Part shown: positions 1-13,211 of the stretch, piece after piece
Layout of the letters: each line of letters opens with the position of its first letter
Numbering within the stretch: position 1 is the first letter of the stretch
From: Microstegium vimineum
Lineage: Eukaryota; Streptophyta; Magnoliopsida; Poales; Poaceae
Length of the DNA stretch: 64,000 nucleotides
Assembly: GCA_022036555.1 (NCBI GenBank)
Contig: CM039126.1
Span: 28,980,025-29,044,024, forward strand
Direction of reading: 5' to 3'
Notes under the pieces: model-generated
Told to the model about the DNA's origin: nothing
Database searches by the model: none
What the model saw: only the letters and a program-made list of their open reading frames with translations
Position numbers and translations under genes: made by a program

Positions 1-540
1 CAGTCTGATAACCTAAACAAGTGATTTACAAGTTTAGAGATCGAGATGGTACAACCGAACAAGTTTGATGACCATTAAAATGACATAACGATATAAGTTT
101 AGAGACCAGTGATGAACTTTACTCTAATTTTATATCAAATAAAGATCATTAAATTAATTTTGAAATGTATTTTTTATAATATATTAATTTAAAGTAATAA
201 ATGCAAATACTATTTACTATAAATATGGTCAAAGATGAAGTACTTTATCCAATATGCAGGCACGTAGTTACGTTCTTTTGGGATGGAGATAGTATTATTA
301 TTCTATTGTATAAGTGCCTTGGCTTTTGGATTTGGGCCCAAATAGTTAGGTTTTGTGTAGTCATACATCTCGCCCACGCTGATCAATGGTACTATTATAG
401 TGGAGAATCTATAAACGACATTGACTCAGGGAAAAAGGAAAACTATTTTCTTAAGATACTCCATAATTGCCCCGGTCCGAGCCTGACGCCTCGCATCGCG
501 GCAGCGACGCCCTGTCACGCGGCGGCCACAGAAAATTAGC
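1..540. other. AT-rich 5' flank of the kinase gene
   Basis: The first 480 bases are AT-rich and hold no convincing coding frame. The sequence turns GC-rich at about 470. This is probably the promoter side of the kinase gene, but no single TATA box can be assigned with confidence. Confidence 0.35.
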
Positions 541-893
541 GGGCCCCAAAATGGAAGACAGACCTCCACTCCACCTTCTCTTCTTCGCTTTTGTCAATTG
601 TCATCCCCAGCCCGTTACGCTGCTGCTGCTGCCGCTGCCGCTGCTGCTGCTCCCGTCTCCGCTTCGCAATCGCCGGCGTTCCTCAGCCCTAGCTTCTTCG
701 CCGCTACTGACCCACGGCAGCTTCCTCCTCCTCCGAGATCCGAACGGCTCACTGTTCCCGCCTCGTTGCCCGCACTCAGATCCGAAGGTGCTCCTCCCCT
801 GCCGCGGCGGCGATCTGCCAACGCCGCGCCGGTGCAGCCACTACTTTCTGGTGGCGATCCGCTGCCCGGAGCGCCTCTCCGCACCGTGTCCAG
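541..893 (+). other. Putative 5'UTR exon of the kinase gene
   Basis: This is a CT- and GC-rich stretch with CTG/CCG repeats around 618-660. It ends in a good donor, CCAG|GTAACG, at 893/894. A pyrimidine-rich acceptor, TTGCTGCAG, ends at about 2014, just before the start codon at 2074. The layout fits a non-coding first exon followed by a 1.1-kb leader intron. The transcription start is inferred, not seen. Confidence 0.45.
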
Positions 894-1186
894 GTAACGC
901 TATTCGCCTGGGGATCGCGTGCTGTAGTGTCGCAGCACAGTGGTGAAGCTTTCGCGTACCGCGATTTTAGGCTTAGGTGCCGTGAAATGGGATCGACGCA
1001 ATCGCTGGTTCAGCAATTGATTGCTTGCTGCCGCGAGACGTATAGATTCCTTCCTTGCCTAAAGTATGAACCGAGTTTAGAGCTTAACCAAGTTGTGTGG
1101 GTGACACCTGCTAGGCATTAGTAGTACACGGACCCAAGCTTCATTTATTGAGCTTTGCACTTCACTAACCTGAACGTTTGGAGATA

Positions 1187-1400
1187 CTCCCTCAGCTCCA
1201 AAATAAATGTTGTTCTCGCTTCCTGAGAAATAACTTCGATTAATATTTGTGGTACACAATTAATATTATTAGATATATTGTTGAATCTATTTTCATAATA
1301 ACTTTATTTAGAGATATAGATGTTGCACGTATTTTGTACAAATTTAGTCAAACTTACGGCATGAAAACCAAAAGCGACAATTATTCTAGGATGGAGGGAG
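1187..1400. mobile_element. Stowaway-type MITE in the leader intron
   Basis: The ends are inverted (CTCCCTCAGCTCC at the left, GGATGGAGGGAG at the right), flanked by the dinucleotide TA on both sides (1185-1186 and 1401-1402). CTCCCTC termini and a TA target site are the signature of Stowaway (Tc1/mariner-derived) MITEs of grasses. It is 214 bp long with no coding capacity. Confidence 0.85.
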
Positions 1401-2073
1401 TACTACCTACTAAGCTAGGCTATTGATTAATGTGGTTGCTGAGATTGGGGTTTTTTTACTTAAAATTTTGTTTAGGTTGTAACTAGGTACTATGGCTGAG
1501 CATTGGAAGATCAACACATACATGCTTTGTATTTTCTTTTCTTTTGAGAGCTGTGTGGCGTATTTGATTTATTGGTAGGAGTCTTGCTTCAAAACAAGAT
1601 CTAGGTTGCATTATCTATTTGTATAGTTGCTTATCTCTTTTAGAGCATGTTAGCTCACAATAATTGAATCTGGATATATGGTGATGCTGTTTATGATGTG
1701 TGCGCCTTTTAATGCAGCTATGAACTTTCTCTATAGGTGGCTAGGTGTTCCAAATTGTTGATGTTTTCCTATTCCTTGCTTTGCAGCTTACAATATTCTG
1801 CCGCATCACTCTAGGTGAAGCAAGATTGGGTAGCTTTCCGGTGCCTACTTCATTCTTGAGTTTGTTAATATAAGCAACTGAAGGAATGGATGCATGAAAT
1901 TAACCCAATGAAATAAATGCTCCTACATGGTTCCAAGCATTTACCTATCAAACTTGACAATGCCGGATGCTATTCTCAGGCACACCTATATGGTGATCTT
2001 GCCATTTGCTGCAGTGTTTCTATATTACGGAAAGAGCGCTGATGTTACCTGTAGTGCTCTCTAAATTTGAAAC

Positions 2074-2244
2074 ATGGAGCATGCACGGATTAGTAGAAGG
2101 TTTCCAACTGATCCCAACGAGTATAAGTTATATGAGGAAATTGGAGAAGGTGTTAGTGCCTCAGTATACCGAGCTCTTTGTGTCCCACTTGACATTTTGG
2201 TTGCCATCAAAGTGCTTGACCTTGAGAAATGTAACAATGACCTG
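2074..2244 (+). CDS. Kinase exon 1: N-lobe with glycine loop and VAIK
   Basis: There are 57 codons in phase 0, ending at the donor CTG|GTAAGT. It carries the ATP-binding glycine-rich loop and the catalytic lysine in VAIKVLDLEK. The ATG context, AACATGG, is favourable. Confidence 0.9.
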
Positions 2245-4828
2245 GTAAGTTATGTTCTATGGAAAATTTCATTTGACTCAGTTATGCTTATTTACATTTC
2301 AATTTAAAATATTATTTTTGGAGAAATAAGTGTAAATTCTTGTTTCTCTAGCATAAATTAGAAGTACACTAGCCACAAAGGCAATTATGCTGTTGTAAGT
2401 TTCGTTTTAGCTCGTGCTGAGTATTGATGGTTTGTTTTATCATGTGGGTAGGCTTAGACCTTGGTCTTTTGGATGTTAGTTGTTTGTACACAGATTCTAG
2501 AATCCGCAGTAGGTTAGAAGGCACATTACAATTTTCAAATAAACTATAAGCTTTGTATAAGAAACTTGGTTTTGTTATGGAAGAAACGTTCTTTAAGGTT
2601 TTTAAGCTGGTGTTTGCTAAAATTCCCAGCTATTGCAAATTGGAGTTTGCATGAATGAGTGGTGGATTGAGTGTTAATAATTGAAGGTGGGAGCGATAAG
2701 AGGAGTAGATATGTCATGGGTGGAAGAATTGATTGTCATCATGTTGTGTTAGGAAGTTAAAATAATATTTTTTTAGTAATGGAATATTAGAGCTTGTCCA
2801 TGCATTTCACTACATTTTTTTTAGATAATGGAAACAAAAGTTCCGGCTTCATCGTTTCTCTAGGAGGAAGAATTAGAACAATTATTACAAACTCACACCA
2901 AAAATAAAAATCAGGGAACCACTCCTAATGTCCAAGACGATAAGAGAAACTCCACCCATGAGAAGCAAACAGAAACATGACACTAGACTCTAAAAGCCTG
3001 CATGCCTCCACAATGAAAGTCTTGTGCTCATCCAAGCACTGTTAGCGAAGTCTACGATCGGAGCCAATATGCCCCCTCCCCCCGGAACGGTACCTGTAAG
3101 GCTGTACAATTGTTTCTAGCTTAATAATTTTAAGGCAACCTTCTTGGTGATACTACATAAACATGGGTTCGATAATAACATTATAAGTGTCAGAAATGTG
3201 GGATACTCACTTTGAAAGCTATTTTCCAATTTTACATGTGTTCAGTGTAAATAAGATAACATGGTCAAAGACTTTTTATTGAATTGTGCGGTAGTTGTCA
3301 GGATCAGATTTTTCTTGCATGCAAAGTACAAATGGCACCTTGCAAACATTTGTTAGTCTTTTGCTGATAAAAACTGCCACATGAAATTTAAACATCATAC
3401 CTGGCAACACCATGACCTTTTTGTGCTGGAGGTTCAAATATGTTCCTTTGTGTACCATAACTTGTAAGCTACATTCATCTTTTATCCTCTGAAGAAGACA
3501 CTTACTTCTTATTTTCTCTGTGAGCATGATAATATCAAACTAATGTTGAGCTATTTTCATATTTTGGGATTTATGTTTCTGATCCTTTTGGAATTACCAA
3601 TCTTTAGGATGGGATAAGACGGGAAGTGCAAACTATGAGTTTGATTGATCACCCAAATCTTCTTCGTGCATATTGCTCATTTACAAATGGGCACCAGCTT
3701 TGGGTTGTCATGCCTTACATTGCTGCTGGATCTGCTCTCCATATTATGAAAACTTCTTTTCCAGAAGGGTTTGATGAGCCAGTCATTGTTACTCTTTTGC
3801 GGGAAGTTCTGAAAGCTCTTGTCTACCTACATTCTCAAGGACATATTCACAGAGATGTCAAGGTAAAGCTCTTGTCTGAAATTTAGCTACATACCATCAG
3901 TGTCTTCTGCTTTAAAGAGATGCCACTTGAGAAACTCCTTTAATGTTCTACGGCTCTACGCCACTAGTAAAACATCATCTGGTTTTTTACTTTGATTTGA
4001 ATTTGGTTGTATTTCAAATAGGGCATTACCCTTGTGTTCAAGGCATGCACTAGTCACACTAGTAAAACATCATTTTTTTTTTAATTTTGATTTGAATTTA
4101 TTTGTTTTTGAAATCGGACATTACCCTTGTGTTCAAGGCATGCACCAGTCCATTCATTAGAAGGTTGCATCTGATGGACTGTATCAAAGCCTCTTTTTTT
4201 ATTCCATTGTCCTTTCTAGAGGTGACTGCATATCCTTGTTGCAAGTGCTCTAATCTTGCATGCAAAGATTTTGACTCTTGTGTTTGTAATAGAGCAGATC
4301 ATTGCATGTGTGGGAAGATTGGAGATGGTAGTATAATGATGATAGAGCTGGCTTGAACCAGTTCTAATACGGTTGTTGTTATGATCGGAATGACATGGTA
4401 AGAAGAGGAAAAGGGGGTGGGGGGGTGGGGGGCATGAGTGCCACCTACGTCTTGTACCTCTGTTGCGCTCTGCGCTCACCTCGCCTGAAGCTCGACAGCG
4501 CCTGCACGACGGCAGTTGTGGAAGCGCTGGCCTGTTCCTTTTCCCAACAGTTGTTGCTAAGGGATCACTCCCTTACCCCAAAAGAAAAGGGAAGAAAGAA
4601 AGAAACTTAGAGGGTGGAAGGAATCTAGGAGTTAAGACTCCATCCCTACACTTTTTATGGTGATTTGTCATTAGTTTTTTTGCCAAATTAAATATAACTG
4701 GTTGCCAATGGCCGGTTGGCTGTACTTGTTCCTATCCCTCTACCTGGGTCTGCAGGCACCACCTTGCCATGGAGTGGTGCTAACAATTCATGCAATACAA
4801 AGTGGGAAGGGTAAAATTGTTTCTTTGG

Positions 4829-4867
<39 letters not shown>

Positions 4868-7800
4868 GGGGGAGGGGTGGGAGGCATTTGCTTAAAATTC
4901 ATGAGAAAATCATCTGAAAGTTCAGAGTTGGCACCATTTTCATTAGTCGATGCAAGGGGCATTTATTTAGTCAGTAGGGCAGGTTTTACTGTGGCATGAT
5001 CCTCTTGATTATGTTCTCTCCAGTGTTAATGAAACGTGCATGCCCAAACTTCTCTCATTAGCATCCACACCCATGATATATTTTTTCTCCAATGTGGTGA
5101 TGCACGATAGAGGCTGTGTCACAAGTATAGCTATTATACTGCTGGAATGGCTTTGCATGGATGAAGTTAGGAAACCAGTAAAAACCTCCTGGGACTTTTA
5201 GTGGAGGAAGGAAGGAGGGAGAGATACGAGTTTTGCTCTTTGGAGATGCTTAATTGAGGGGTTTGGGAACCATGCATGTTCCTAAGCATCATCGTAAGGG
5301 TTTCAACTCATTGGTCGTCCTGGTGGCATGGTGGATATGGAAGCATAAGAAATTGTTGTGTCTTCGTGGGATCTCAGCCCAATTTTAGTTCCATCATGCG
5401 GGATATTAAAGATGAGGCCAAGACTCATTGGTCATGCCATTGTAAGGGTTTCAAGTCATTGATCGTCCGTGGTTTTATTTAGTTTTTGTGTTTTCTTCTG
5501 TTATATTGGTCATGCCCTTCTAAGGGATTGTTTGAGTCACGTAGACTCCTTATTCTTCTTCTTAATATAATGATACATAGGGTGTTCGAGAAAAAAAACC
5601 AATGGCTTATACATCTCGTGGTAGATGGTGCTTTTTTGAAACATTTCGTTGCTGTAGTGTTTGAGGATTTCCTCTTGTAGCCCTAGGGGATAGTGATATG
5701 GATCAGCTGGGGTAGGAAGAACCCTTTCGTCCGTAGACTACTTTATAGGTTCTTGCTTGATTACAATATGAGATATTTACCTGTATGGCCCTTAAAAGAA
5801 TGCATCTTTCTTATATGGCCTCTTTTTTTTTTGAACTTACATGTATGGCCCTAAAATGAAATTTCCTTCCTTCTATGGCCTTCCGTCCGATTTAGGCCCC
5901 TAGCAGTGTTAAGTATCGGGCAAAATTACCATTTTACCCATAGCGAGAAAAATAAGGTTTTAGTAGAAAAAATGTATTTATTTCATACGACCTTTGATGA
6001 TGACGATTTTTATATGAAAATTATAGCTCTCGATAAGATCTACAACTTTCTAGTTTTGAGTTTTTCAATTTCAGGTCGTTAAGTTGCTCAAAAAAAATTA
6101 AACAATATTTCAGCAGTATATCGACCGGTACAGGCACTTGTCGCTTTGGAAAAATCATGTTTTTCTTATATGGTGTCAAATGGAGATACTTTATATACGA
6201 AACTTGTAGCTCTCAATGGGATCTACAACTTTATAGTTGCATGTTTTTTCATTTGAGATTATTAAGATGCTAAACAAATAATATAAAGTTTCAAATACCA
6301 CTGAAACATTGTTTATTTTTTTGAGCAACTTAACGATCTCAAATTAAAAAACTCAAAACTAGAAAGTTTGTAGATCTCGTCGAGAGCTATAATTTTCATA
6401 TAAAAATCGCCCTCATCCGAGGTCGTATGAAATAGATACAACTTCTCTACTAAAATCTTATTTTTCTCGCTAGGGGTAAAATGGTAATTTTACCCAACAC
6501 TTAACACCGTTAGGGGGCCTGAATCAGACGGAAGGCCATAGAAGGAAGAAAATTTTGTTTTAGGGCCATATAAGTATGTTAAAAAAAAAGAGGCCATATA
6601 AGGAAGATGCATTTTTTTCAGGGCCATACATGTAATTATCTCTTACAATATAGATACCGGGTTCTCTCTTTTATAGAGATGACTGACTTGACTCCTAAGG
6701 AAATATCCTAACCAAATCAATCTAACTGTTCATGAGCTACATTGCCACATGGGCCCTTAGACGACCCAGGGGCCCACAAAGCACTGTAGTGCATGAACAG
6801 TGCCGGATGAGATTAGATTAGATTAGATTGATTTGGTGCACCCTGCATTTTGTCGATTGGAGGTGAAAGCGTATTAGATTTGGTATAATGCGTTTGATAT
6901 ATTGCATTAAGCCTCTCGGGCAATATATATAGAGACTTGGGGGGGGGGGGGGGGGCAAGACATCTCTTTCTGTACATAAGGCAATACCATGTTACAACCC
7001 TAACTGCCAAATATACTCTTAACATCCCCAACAGTTGTAGCGGTACCATCGTAGATGATAAGACTAGAGAAGTGGAGGACTAACATCCCCACACAGTTGT
7101 AGTAACGTTGCAACATAGATGCTGTTCCATTCCTATGGATTTGGCAGTTCAAATGTTGCAACAAGCTTAGGGTGTTCACCTGGATATTGTTGATGGACAG
7201 ACTCAATACCAGAAATATTCTCAAGAGGAAGAAGCACAAGCTTGAAGGAAAGAACTACAATTGTGTCTTGTGCAAGGAAATAGCTCTTCATCTTTTTCCA
7301 CATGCCCTTTTAGTCAGGCTTGTTGGCAGCACCTTGGTGTTTAGTGGAACCTTGCGATTGACTTCTTTCATATGCTGTTGCAAGCGAAGCAGGGGTTCTC
7401 ACACCCTTTTTTCATGGAAGTATTTATCATCAGTGCTTGGCAAATTTGGAAGCAAAGGAACAACTTCAATTTAGTAGAGGCCAACCATCCTTCCTTGCTT
7501 GGAGAATAGGTTTCGTTGAAAACAAGCGCGCTCCCTTCCTTTCTTGGATAGAGCTGTGTGCATAGTTTGGCCCAACCCACCTTAGGCTACCTATTTCGTT
7601 GTTTGTTGCTGTTTTTTGTTCTGTTTCTGCTGTACAGTTGGTTCTTTTTTATTTTTGAATAAAATCCTAACGGTGGGGGCTCCCCCTGCTGTTTCTTTTG
7701 GGTCAAAAAAGAGTAGAAACCGACAAGCAGCTCACGCGGATGATAAGCTTTCCAAAGTAGCCGAGGTCGAGGTGAGCTTGGTTGAAACCATGGATGGGGA

Positions 7801-10800
7801 CATAGCCAAAGCAACAACAGACACAGAGTACACAGCTTCCCGTTGACGAACCGCAACAGGACGATGAGCCAACCGAATGGCAAAGGTAGACAGGGCTGCT
7901 CGGACATGTCAACAAACTATCACATGCCATCTTTTAACGAAATTGGTGGCGGTGTCTCAGAAGTGGTGGCAGTAGGAACATACTAGGATCAAGAACTAGC
8001 ATGACAAGGACTAGCGCTAGCCTAGAGTGATGGCGACCACAAGATGGCTTTGGCCACGCGGTGCTTAGGATGGCATGCAATGAAAACCTCGTCCTTGGGA
8101 GAGTCGACGAACGAATGTTGAGGGATTGGTAGACAGAGTGACACAATTACGATCTCTGTTCAGGAAAAAGAAAACATAGTTTATCAGAAAGATCTCGCAC
8201 GTTAAGCTTTGAGACCAATAACAGTTGATCCAGATGGTGGCCGCGGGCCCAGGTGCGATGGCTTGATGTCCACTTGTGCTGGTGCGATGGCTGTCCACCA
8301 CAGTGCAGTGGCTTGATGTACCCAACTGTCTTCTCTGCAGCCATGTGCTTGTGCTCAAGGGCAGCGGTAGCAGCAGCGTAGGGGGAGGGAGTGGAGGCAC
8401 ATTGAGCACGAATAGGGAGGGGACGATCGTTCCCGATGATGGCGAATGGTTACGCCAATCTCAATTGAATTTCATGGGCATTAAATATGCTGACATGACA
8501 CTATATTTATAAAGAAAGAGACGATGAAAGTTTCATTGGAGTAGAGAGTTTCATGGGGTTGAAACTCTTCAGCAATGTTTTCAACATATGGGACCATTGG
8601 AAACTGAGACATGAAACTAGCATTGAGGATGGCCTTAGGACTTGCTGGGGTAGGGTGGGGTGGGTGCAGAGGACCGACAATGAAGAGCTGTACTGCTGCA
8701 TCCATTGACAATGCACAGTAGGCACTCCTGATAATCTATTGCTGCTCGGCGCTAGGGTCGCGGATCAGTTAAATCCACGGTCAAAAACCTTCTACTAAGG
8801 CGCTACCCCTGGCGAAGATTGAACTACCCTGGGGTGGCGTGGTGACTGCAGCTGAAGCCTCGGCTCAGGATCAAACCTAAACTTGTTATAATGCGTGGGA
8901 TTGAGTATAATGCGTGGGATGTTATTACCGGGAAAGCATAGTGGATTGAGTATAATGCGTGGGATATATTGCATTGAGCCTCTCGGGTGGTATATATAGA
9001 GTAGAGACTTTGGTGGCACATTTCTTTTGATACATACAGCCTATGCAACACAGATATGGATACGTGTATCAGTATCAGAAGGATACGGATACGCGGATAC
9101 GGCAATTTTCTAAAAAATCTGATACAGGGATACATTTTACTATTATAAAATAAAATAATAATAATGCATATTAAAACTGTTAGAGTAAATAGGAATAGTA
9201 CCATATTGTCTAGCCACATGAGGTGTTAGTCCTGTGTACCCTATATAATCAGCCCATGAGGCCCAATGCAATATATTCGATATTCCACCAATTATATTCT
9301 CCTTCACGGTATCTTTTGCCTAGGTTTAGATCCTAACCCTAGCCGCCGCCGCTTCCACCGCGCGCCCCCGGGGAGGGATCGATCTCCGCCGGGGGCAGCG
9401 CCCTTGTTTACACGCCCGATCTTATTGATCCGGCTGCCATCGTCATTGTCGCGCAGCAGATCGGGATCTTCCCTCGTCGTGTCGTTGCCGCCTCGTCCCT
9501 GGGTTCGTCGTCGGGCTGTCGTCATCAACACCTTCCTGATCTTCGTTGCATGGAGGCAGATGGATCTTGTCCCGTCCCGTGCCGCCGTGGTGGCGGCCAG
9601 GCCCAGCCACACGCCTCGATCCTTAGCTTCCATGGAGACAGTCACATCCGGCATGTCGCTGCTTTCGGTGGATCTGCCTATCTTCACCACGTCGACCCCA
9701 TCTATGTCGATGTCTTCAAGCCTTCGACCCTGCGCGTCCACGACATGTCGTGCACCCCCTGCTATCCGATCGCGGCTGGGTACATCCGATCTGCTGCTGC
9801 TGTATCTTTTTTGTTTGCACGACCCTGTGGGAGTGCACGCATGTTTGTTGGGCTGGGCCGGATCGAATGATCAGATACATATTGGCTCGTGTACTAAATA
9901 TTCACGAAATTAATAAAAAATCGGATGCTCTGCTGATACGTATCCGTCGCGTATCGACCATGTATCCGTATCGGATACGTGGTCCGATACGGGATACAGC
10001 ACCACCCTGGTGTATCCGTGTTACGTAGCATACAGCAATACTGGATTACAATCCTACCAAATATACCATAACAGGAGGTGTACATGATAATTTAATATAT
10101 TTTGAGAATAATCTATTAGTGATGAACCCAAGAATCCCTTCTCCCTGGTATGCTGATCTGGACGCCAACAGGATGAACACCCATGTCAGATTCAAACACT
10201 TGAACCCATGGCGGGGTACAAAGCTATTCCCTAAACATAAACTTAGTGGTATACTGCATAATTTTTAATGCAAGAAAACACTAAGGGAACAGTGCTCAAT
10301 AAAAAACACTAAGACCTTGTTCGGATGTTGTCGAATCCACCTCAATCCATGTGTGTTCGGGTGGAATTTAGTTCAAGTTTCACTCCAATCCACCCCAACA
10401 CATGTGGATCGATGCGAATCCGACTACATCCAAACAAGGCCTATGGTGAAAAACAGACTTAGAATACTAGTCATCTCATGTGCTAACTAAAATACCACGG
10501 CTGGATATTCTGACTTGGCTAGATCATGCTATATGTTTCAGTTATCTGTCTTCTTTGATCATCATTGGGTGCATGTTCTAAATTATTTTCGACATTACTA
10601 ATCAATTTCAGGCTGGAAACATCTTAATAGATTCAAATGGAGCTGTTAAGCTAGCAGACTTTGGAGTGTCAGCATGTATGTTCGATACTGGAAATAGGCA
10701 AAGGGCAAGAAATACATTTGTAGGGACACCTTGCTGGTGAATATTTTATACTTATTAATTTGCATATCATTATTTTTATTTTGTAATGTTATTTCATTCT

Positions 10801-13139
10801 TTGCTTGAATGAACCTTCTATTTATGTTACATTATCCCTTGCATCTTCAGGATGGCTCCTGAAGTCATGCAACAACTGCATGGTTATGATTACAAGTAAG
10901 TGCATGGCTAGAGCTTGTAAATGTGGATATTGTCTTGCTTTTTAGTCTGTATGCATGTTTCCCTTTTCTCTTATTCTTTTTTTTTATGATTTACAAACAG
11001 AGCTGACATTTGGTCCTTTGGAATAACGGCATTAGAACTAGCACATGGTCATGCTCCATTTTCAAAGTACCCTCCAATGAAGGTCAGCACAAAGTACATT
11101 TGTTTTGCATTAATTTTTCTCCCAAACTTTGGAATGATATTGATACCTTTCCTCGATGTAGGTGTTGCTTATGACCTTGCAAAATGCACCACCAGGTCTA
11201 GATTATGAGAGGGACAAGCGGTTTTCAAAGGTTTGTTCTATTTTATTGAATTTCTTTTGTGTAATGTGTAGATTCTATATTAATACACATCTTTTATTTA
11301 TAGTCTTTCAAAGATTTGGTTGCTACATGCTTAGTCAAGGATCCACGCAAGCGTCCTCCTTCTGAAAAGCTTCTGAAGCATTCTTTCTTTAAGCATGCTC
11401 GCTCAGTTGAATATCTAGCACGGAGTATTCTTGATGGCCTCCCTCCGTTGGGTGAACGCTTTAGGGAACTGAAGGTGCAAATAAATGTTTATCAGGTGTC
11501 ATGACATTGCTGTAAGCAATCTGACCTTGTTTTACTTCCTTTGTAGAGCAAAGAGGCTGAGTTGCTTCTCAATAACAAGCTTGGTCAAGAGAGCAAGGAG
11601 CAGCTATCACAGGTTAGAGTTTGCTCTTTTGTTCTGTGATATCATACATCTTCACAAATGCTAGAAATTAGTGTTTTGTCCCCTTGGCTGGAAGTCCCAT
11701 GGTCTTAGGTTTGAGTTAAAATTGTAGGATGGGATCTATTGTTTATCTGAGGATTGCCTACTTGATAGAAACATTTTTTTCCTATAGCATGTCTCCTATT
11801 TATTTTGATTTGAAGGAAATTAAACAAATTTTTCATTTTAAAATGTGGCAAATCAGTTTAAACAATGCTTATGTGAAATTTTGGAAGATGAGTCCCATCT
11901 GAGTTTTTAGAGCTGCAAGAGAACTATTTTGTAAAATTGTTTGGTGCTTGGAACTGTGATGTTAGCCATTATCTTTTCGATTACAAACTAAGTGAACTTT
12001 TCATGGTAGAAAATCGAACTATGCATGCACATGTTGTCTGTCATGTACGGCATCCCGTACTCCAGGAGACGGCGCGCCCGCGACGTGCGCAGGGCAGCCG
12101 AGCGGGCCGCAACCGGATTAGGGGCAGCGCAGGAGGCGGTTGCCCAACCAACATGTGGCTAAGATTAGGAAATAGATTATATTTACCCTTTTATTTAGGA
12201 GTGAATTACTCCAATCAGTTACGAGCCTTGGGCTATTTATCCATGTAATCGGCACCTTGAGATATTAAGCAAGATTTATATTCCCAATCTCATCTATCTC
12301 TCCTAAGCCTACGGAAGAGAGGTATAACCTCGCCGGAGAAGACGGCCGACGGCTACGAGCTACGTAGCCGCGGTCCGGCAAGCCAGGGGCTCGGCGCCCT
12401 TGACATTGTCTTTGCTGTCACTGACAAACTTTTCTCTGTTGAAAATTGAACTATGCATGCACATGTTGTGTTTGCTGTCACTGACAGATGCTGTTATTTG
12501 CCTTTCAGAAAGAGTACATAAGAGGCATCAGTGGCTGGAACTTCAATCTAGAGGACTTGAAAAATGCAGCTGCCCTTGTAAGAATCTAATTCTGGGTGCC
12601 AGATTGTACACGGTTGATGTAAATCAGCCAAAAGAAAAAACTGATTGCTAAAAATCTGTGTTTTCTAATTTGAGTGTGTATTATTTGACAGATAGACAGT
12701 TCAAATGGCCCTTGTTATTTAGATGTCAGGGAGAACAAAGTTAAGGATGACTCACAAGATGCTTACAATGGCCCAGAACATATTTACCATGAAAGGCTCA
12801 ACCATGTTGCTTCTAGAAGGCCTGAAGAGGTACTCTGCTTTTGTCATCATAGTTACCCAACTGAGACTCCATAAACTAGCTTCATATGTTACATTAATTG
12901 CCTCATGGCTCCAACTTAGCAGGATGAGATACAAGAAGTTGAAGCTTTAAATGATGCTCTCTCCTCTTCATTTCCAAGCCGCCCCCTTGAGGCACTAAAG
13001 TAAGCTCTTCTCACTGCAACTTTATCATCATGTTGACCCTTACTCTTAGCATGCTTTTATAAATTACATTGTGTTTTCTGTGTATACAACCTGTTATTGT
13101 CTGAACATTTTAAATTATGTTTACCAACCTGGAAGTTAG

Positions 13140-13211
<72 letters not shown>

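Larger units (their letters stand above)
9046..10045. mobile_element. GATACG-rich inverted element split by a copia fragment
   Basis: Both edges (about 9046-9135 and 9930-10045) are rich in GATACG/CGTATC words and look like inverted arms around GGATACG and TGTATCCGTGTTACGTAGCATAC. A copia LTR plus leader (9178 to about 9895) sits between them. No TSD could be fixed. Confidence 0.45.

Noticed and set aside
598..897. Open frame with Ala/Pro-rich product in the leader of the kinase gene
   Set aside because: It has no ATG start, is made of CTG/GCC repeats and runs across the donor at 893/894. Most likely untranslated leader.
5276..5680. Host gene with Trp-rich product
   Set aside because: Motifs and the A-run end match the 3' end of an L1 LINE; frames are broken.
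9266..9913. 215-codon open frame
   Set aside because: GC-rich copia leader sequence; no conserved domain, and the parallel copy at 63523-64000 does not keep the frame.
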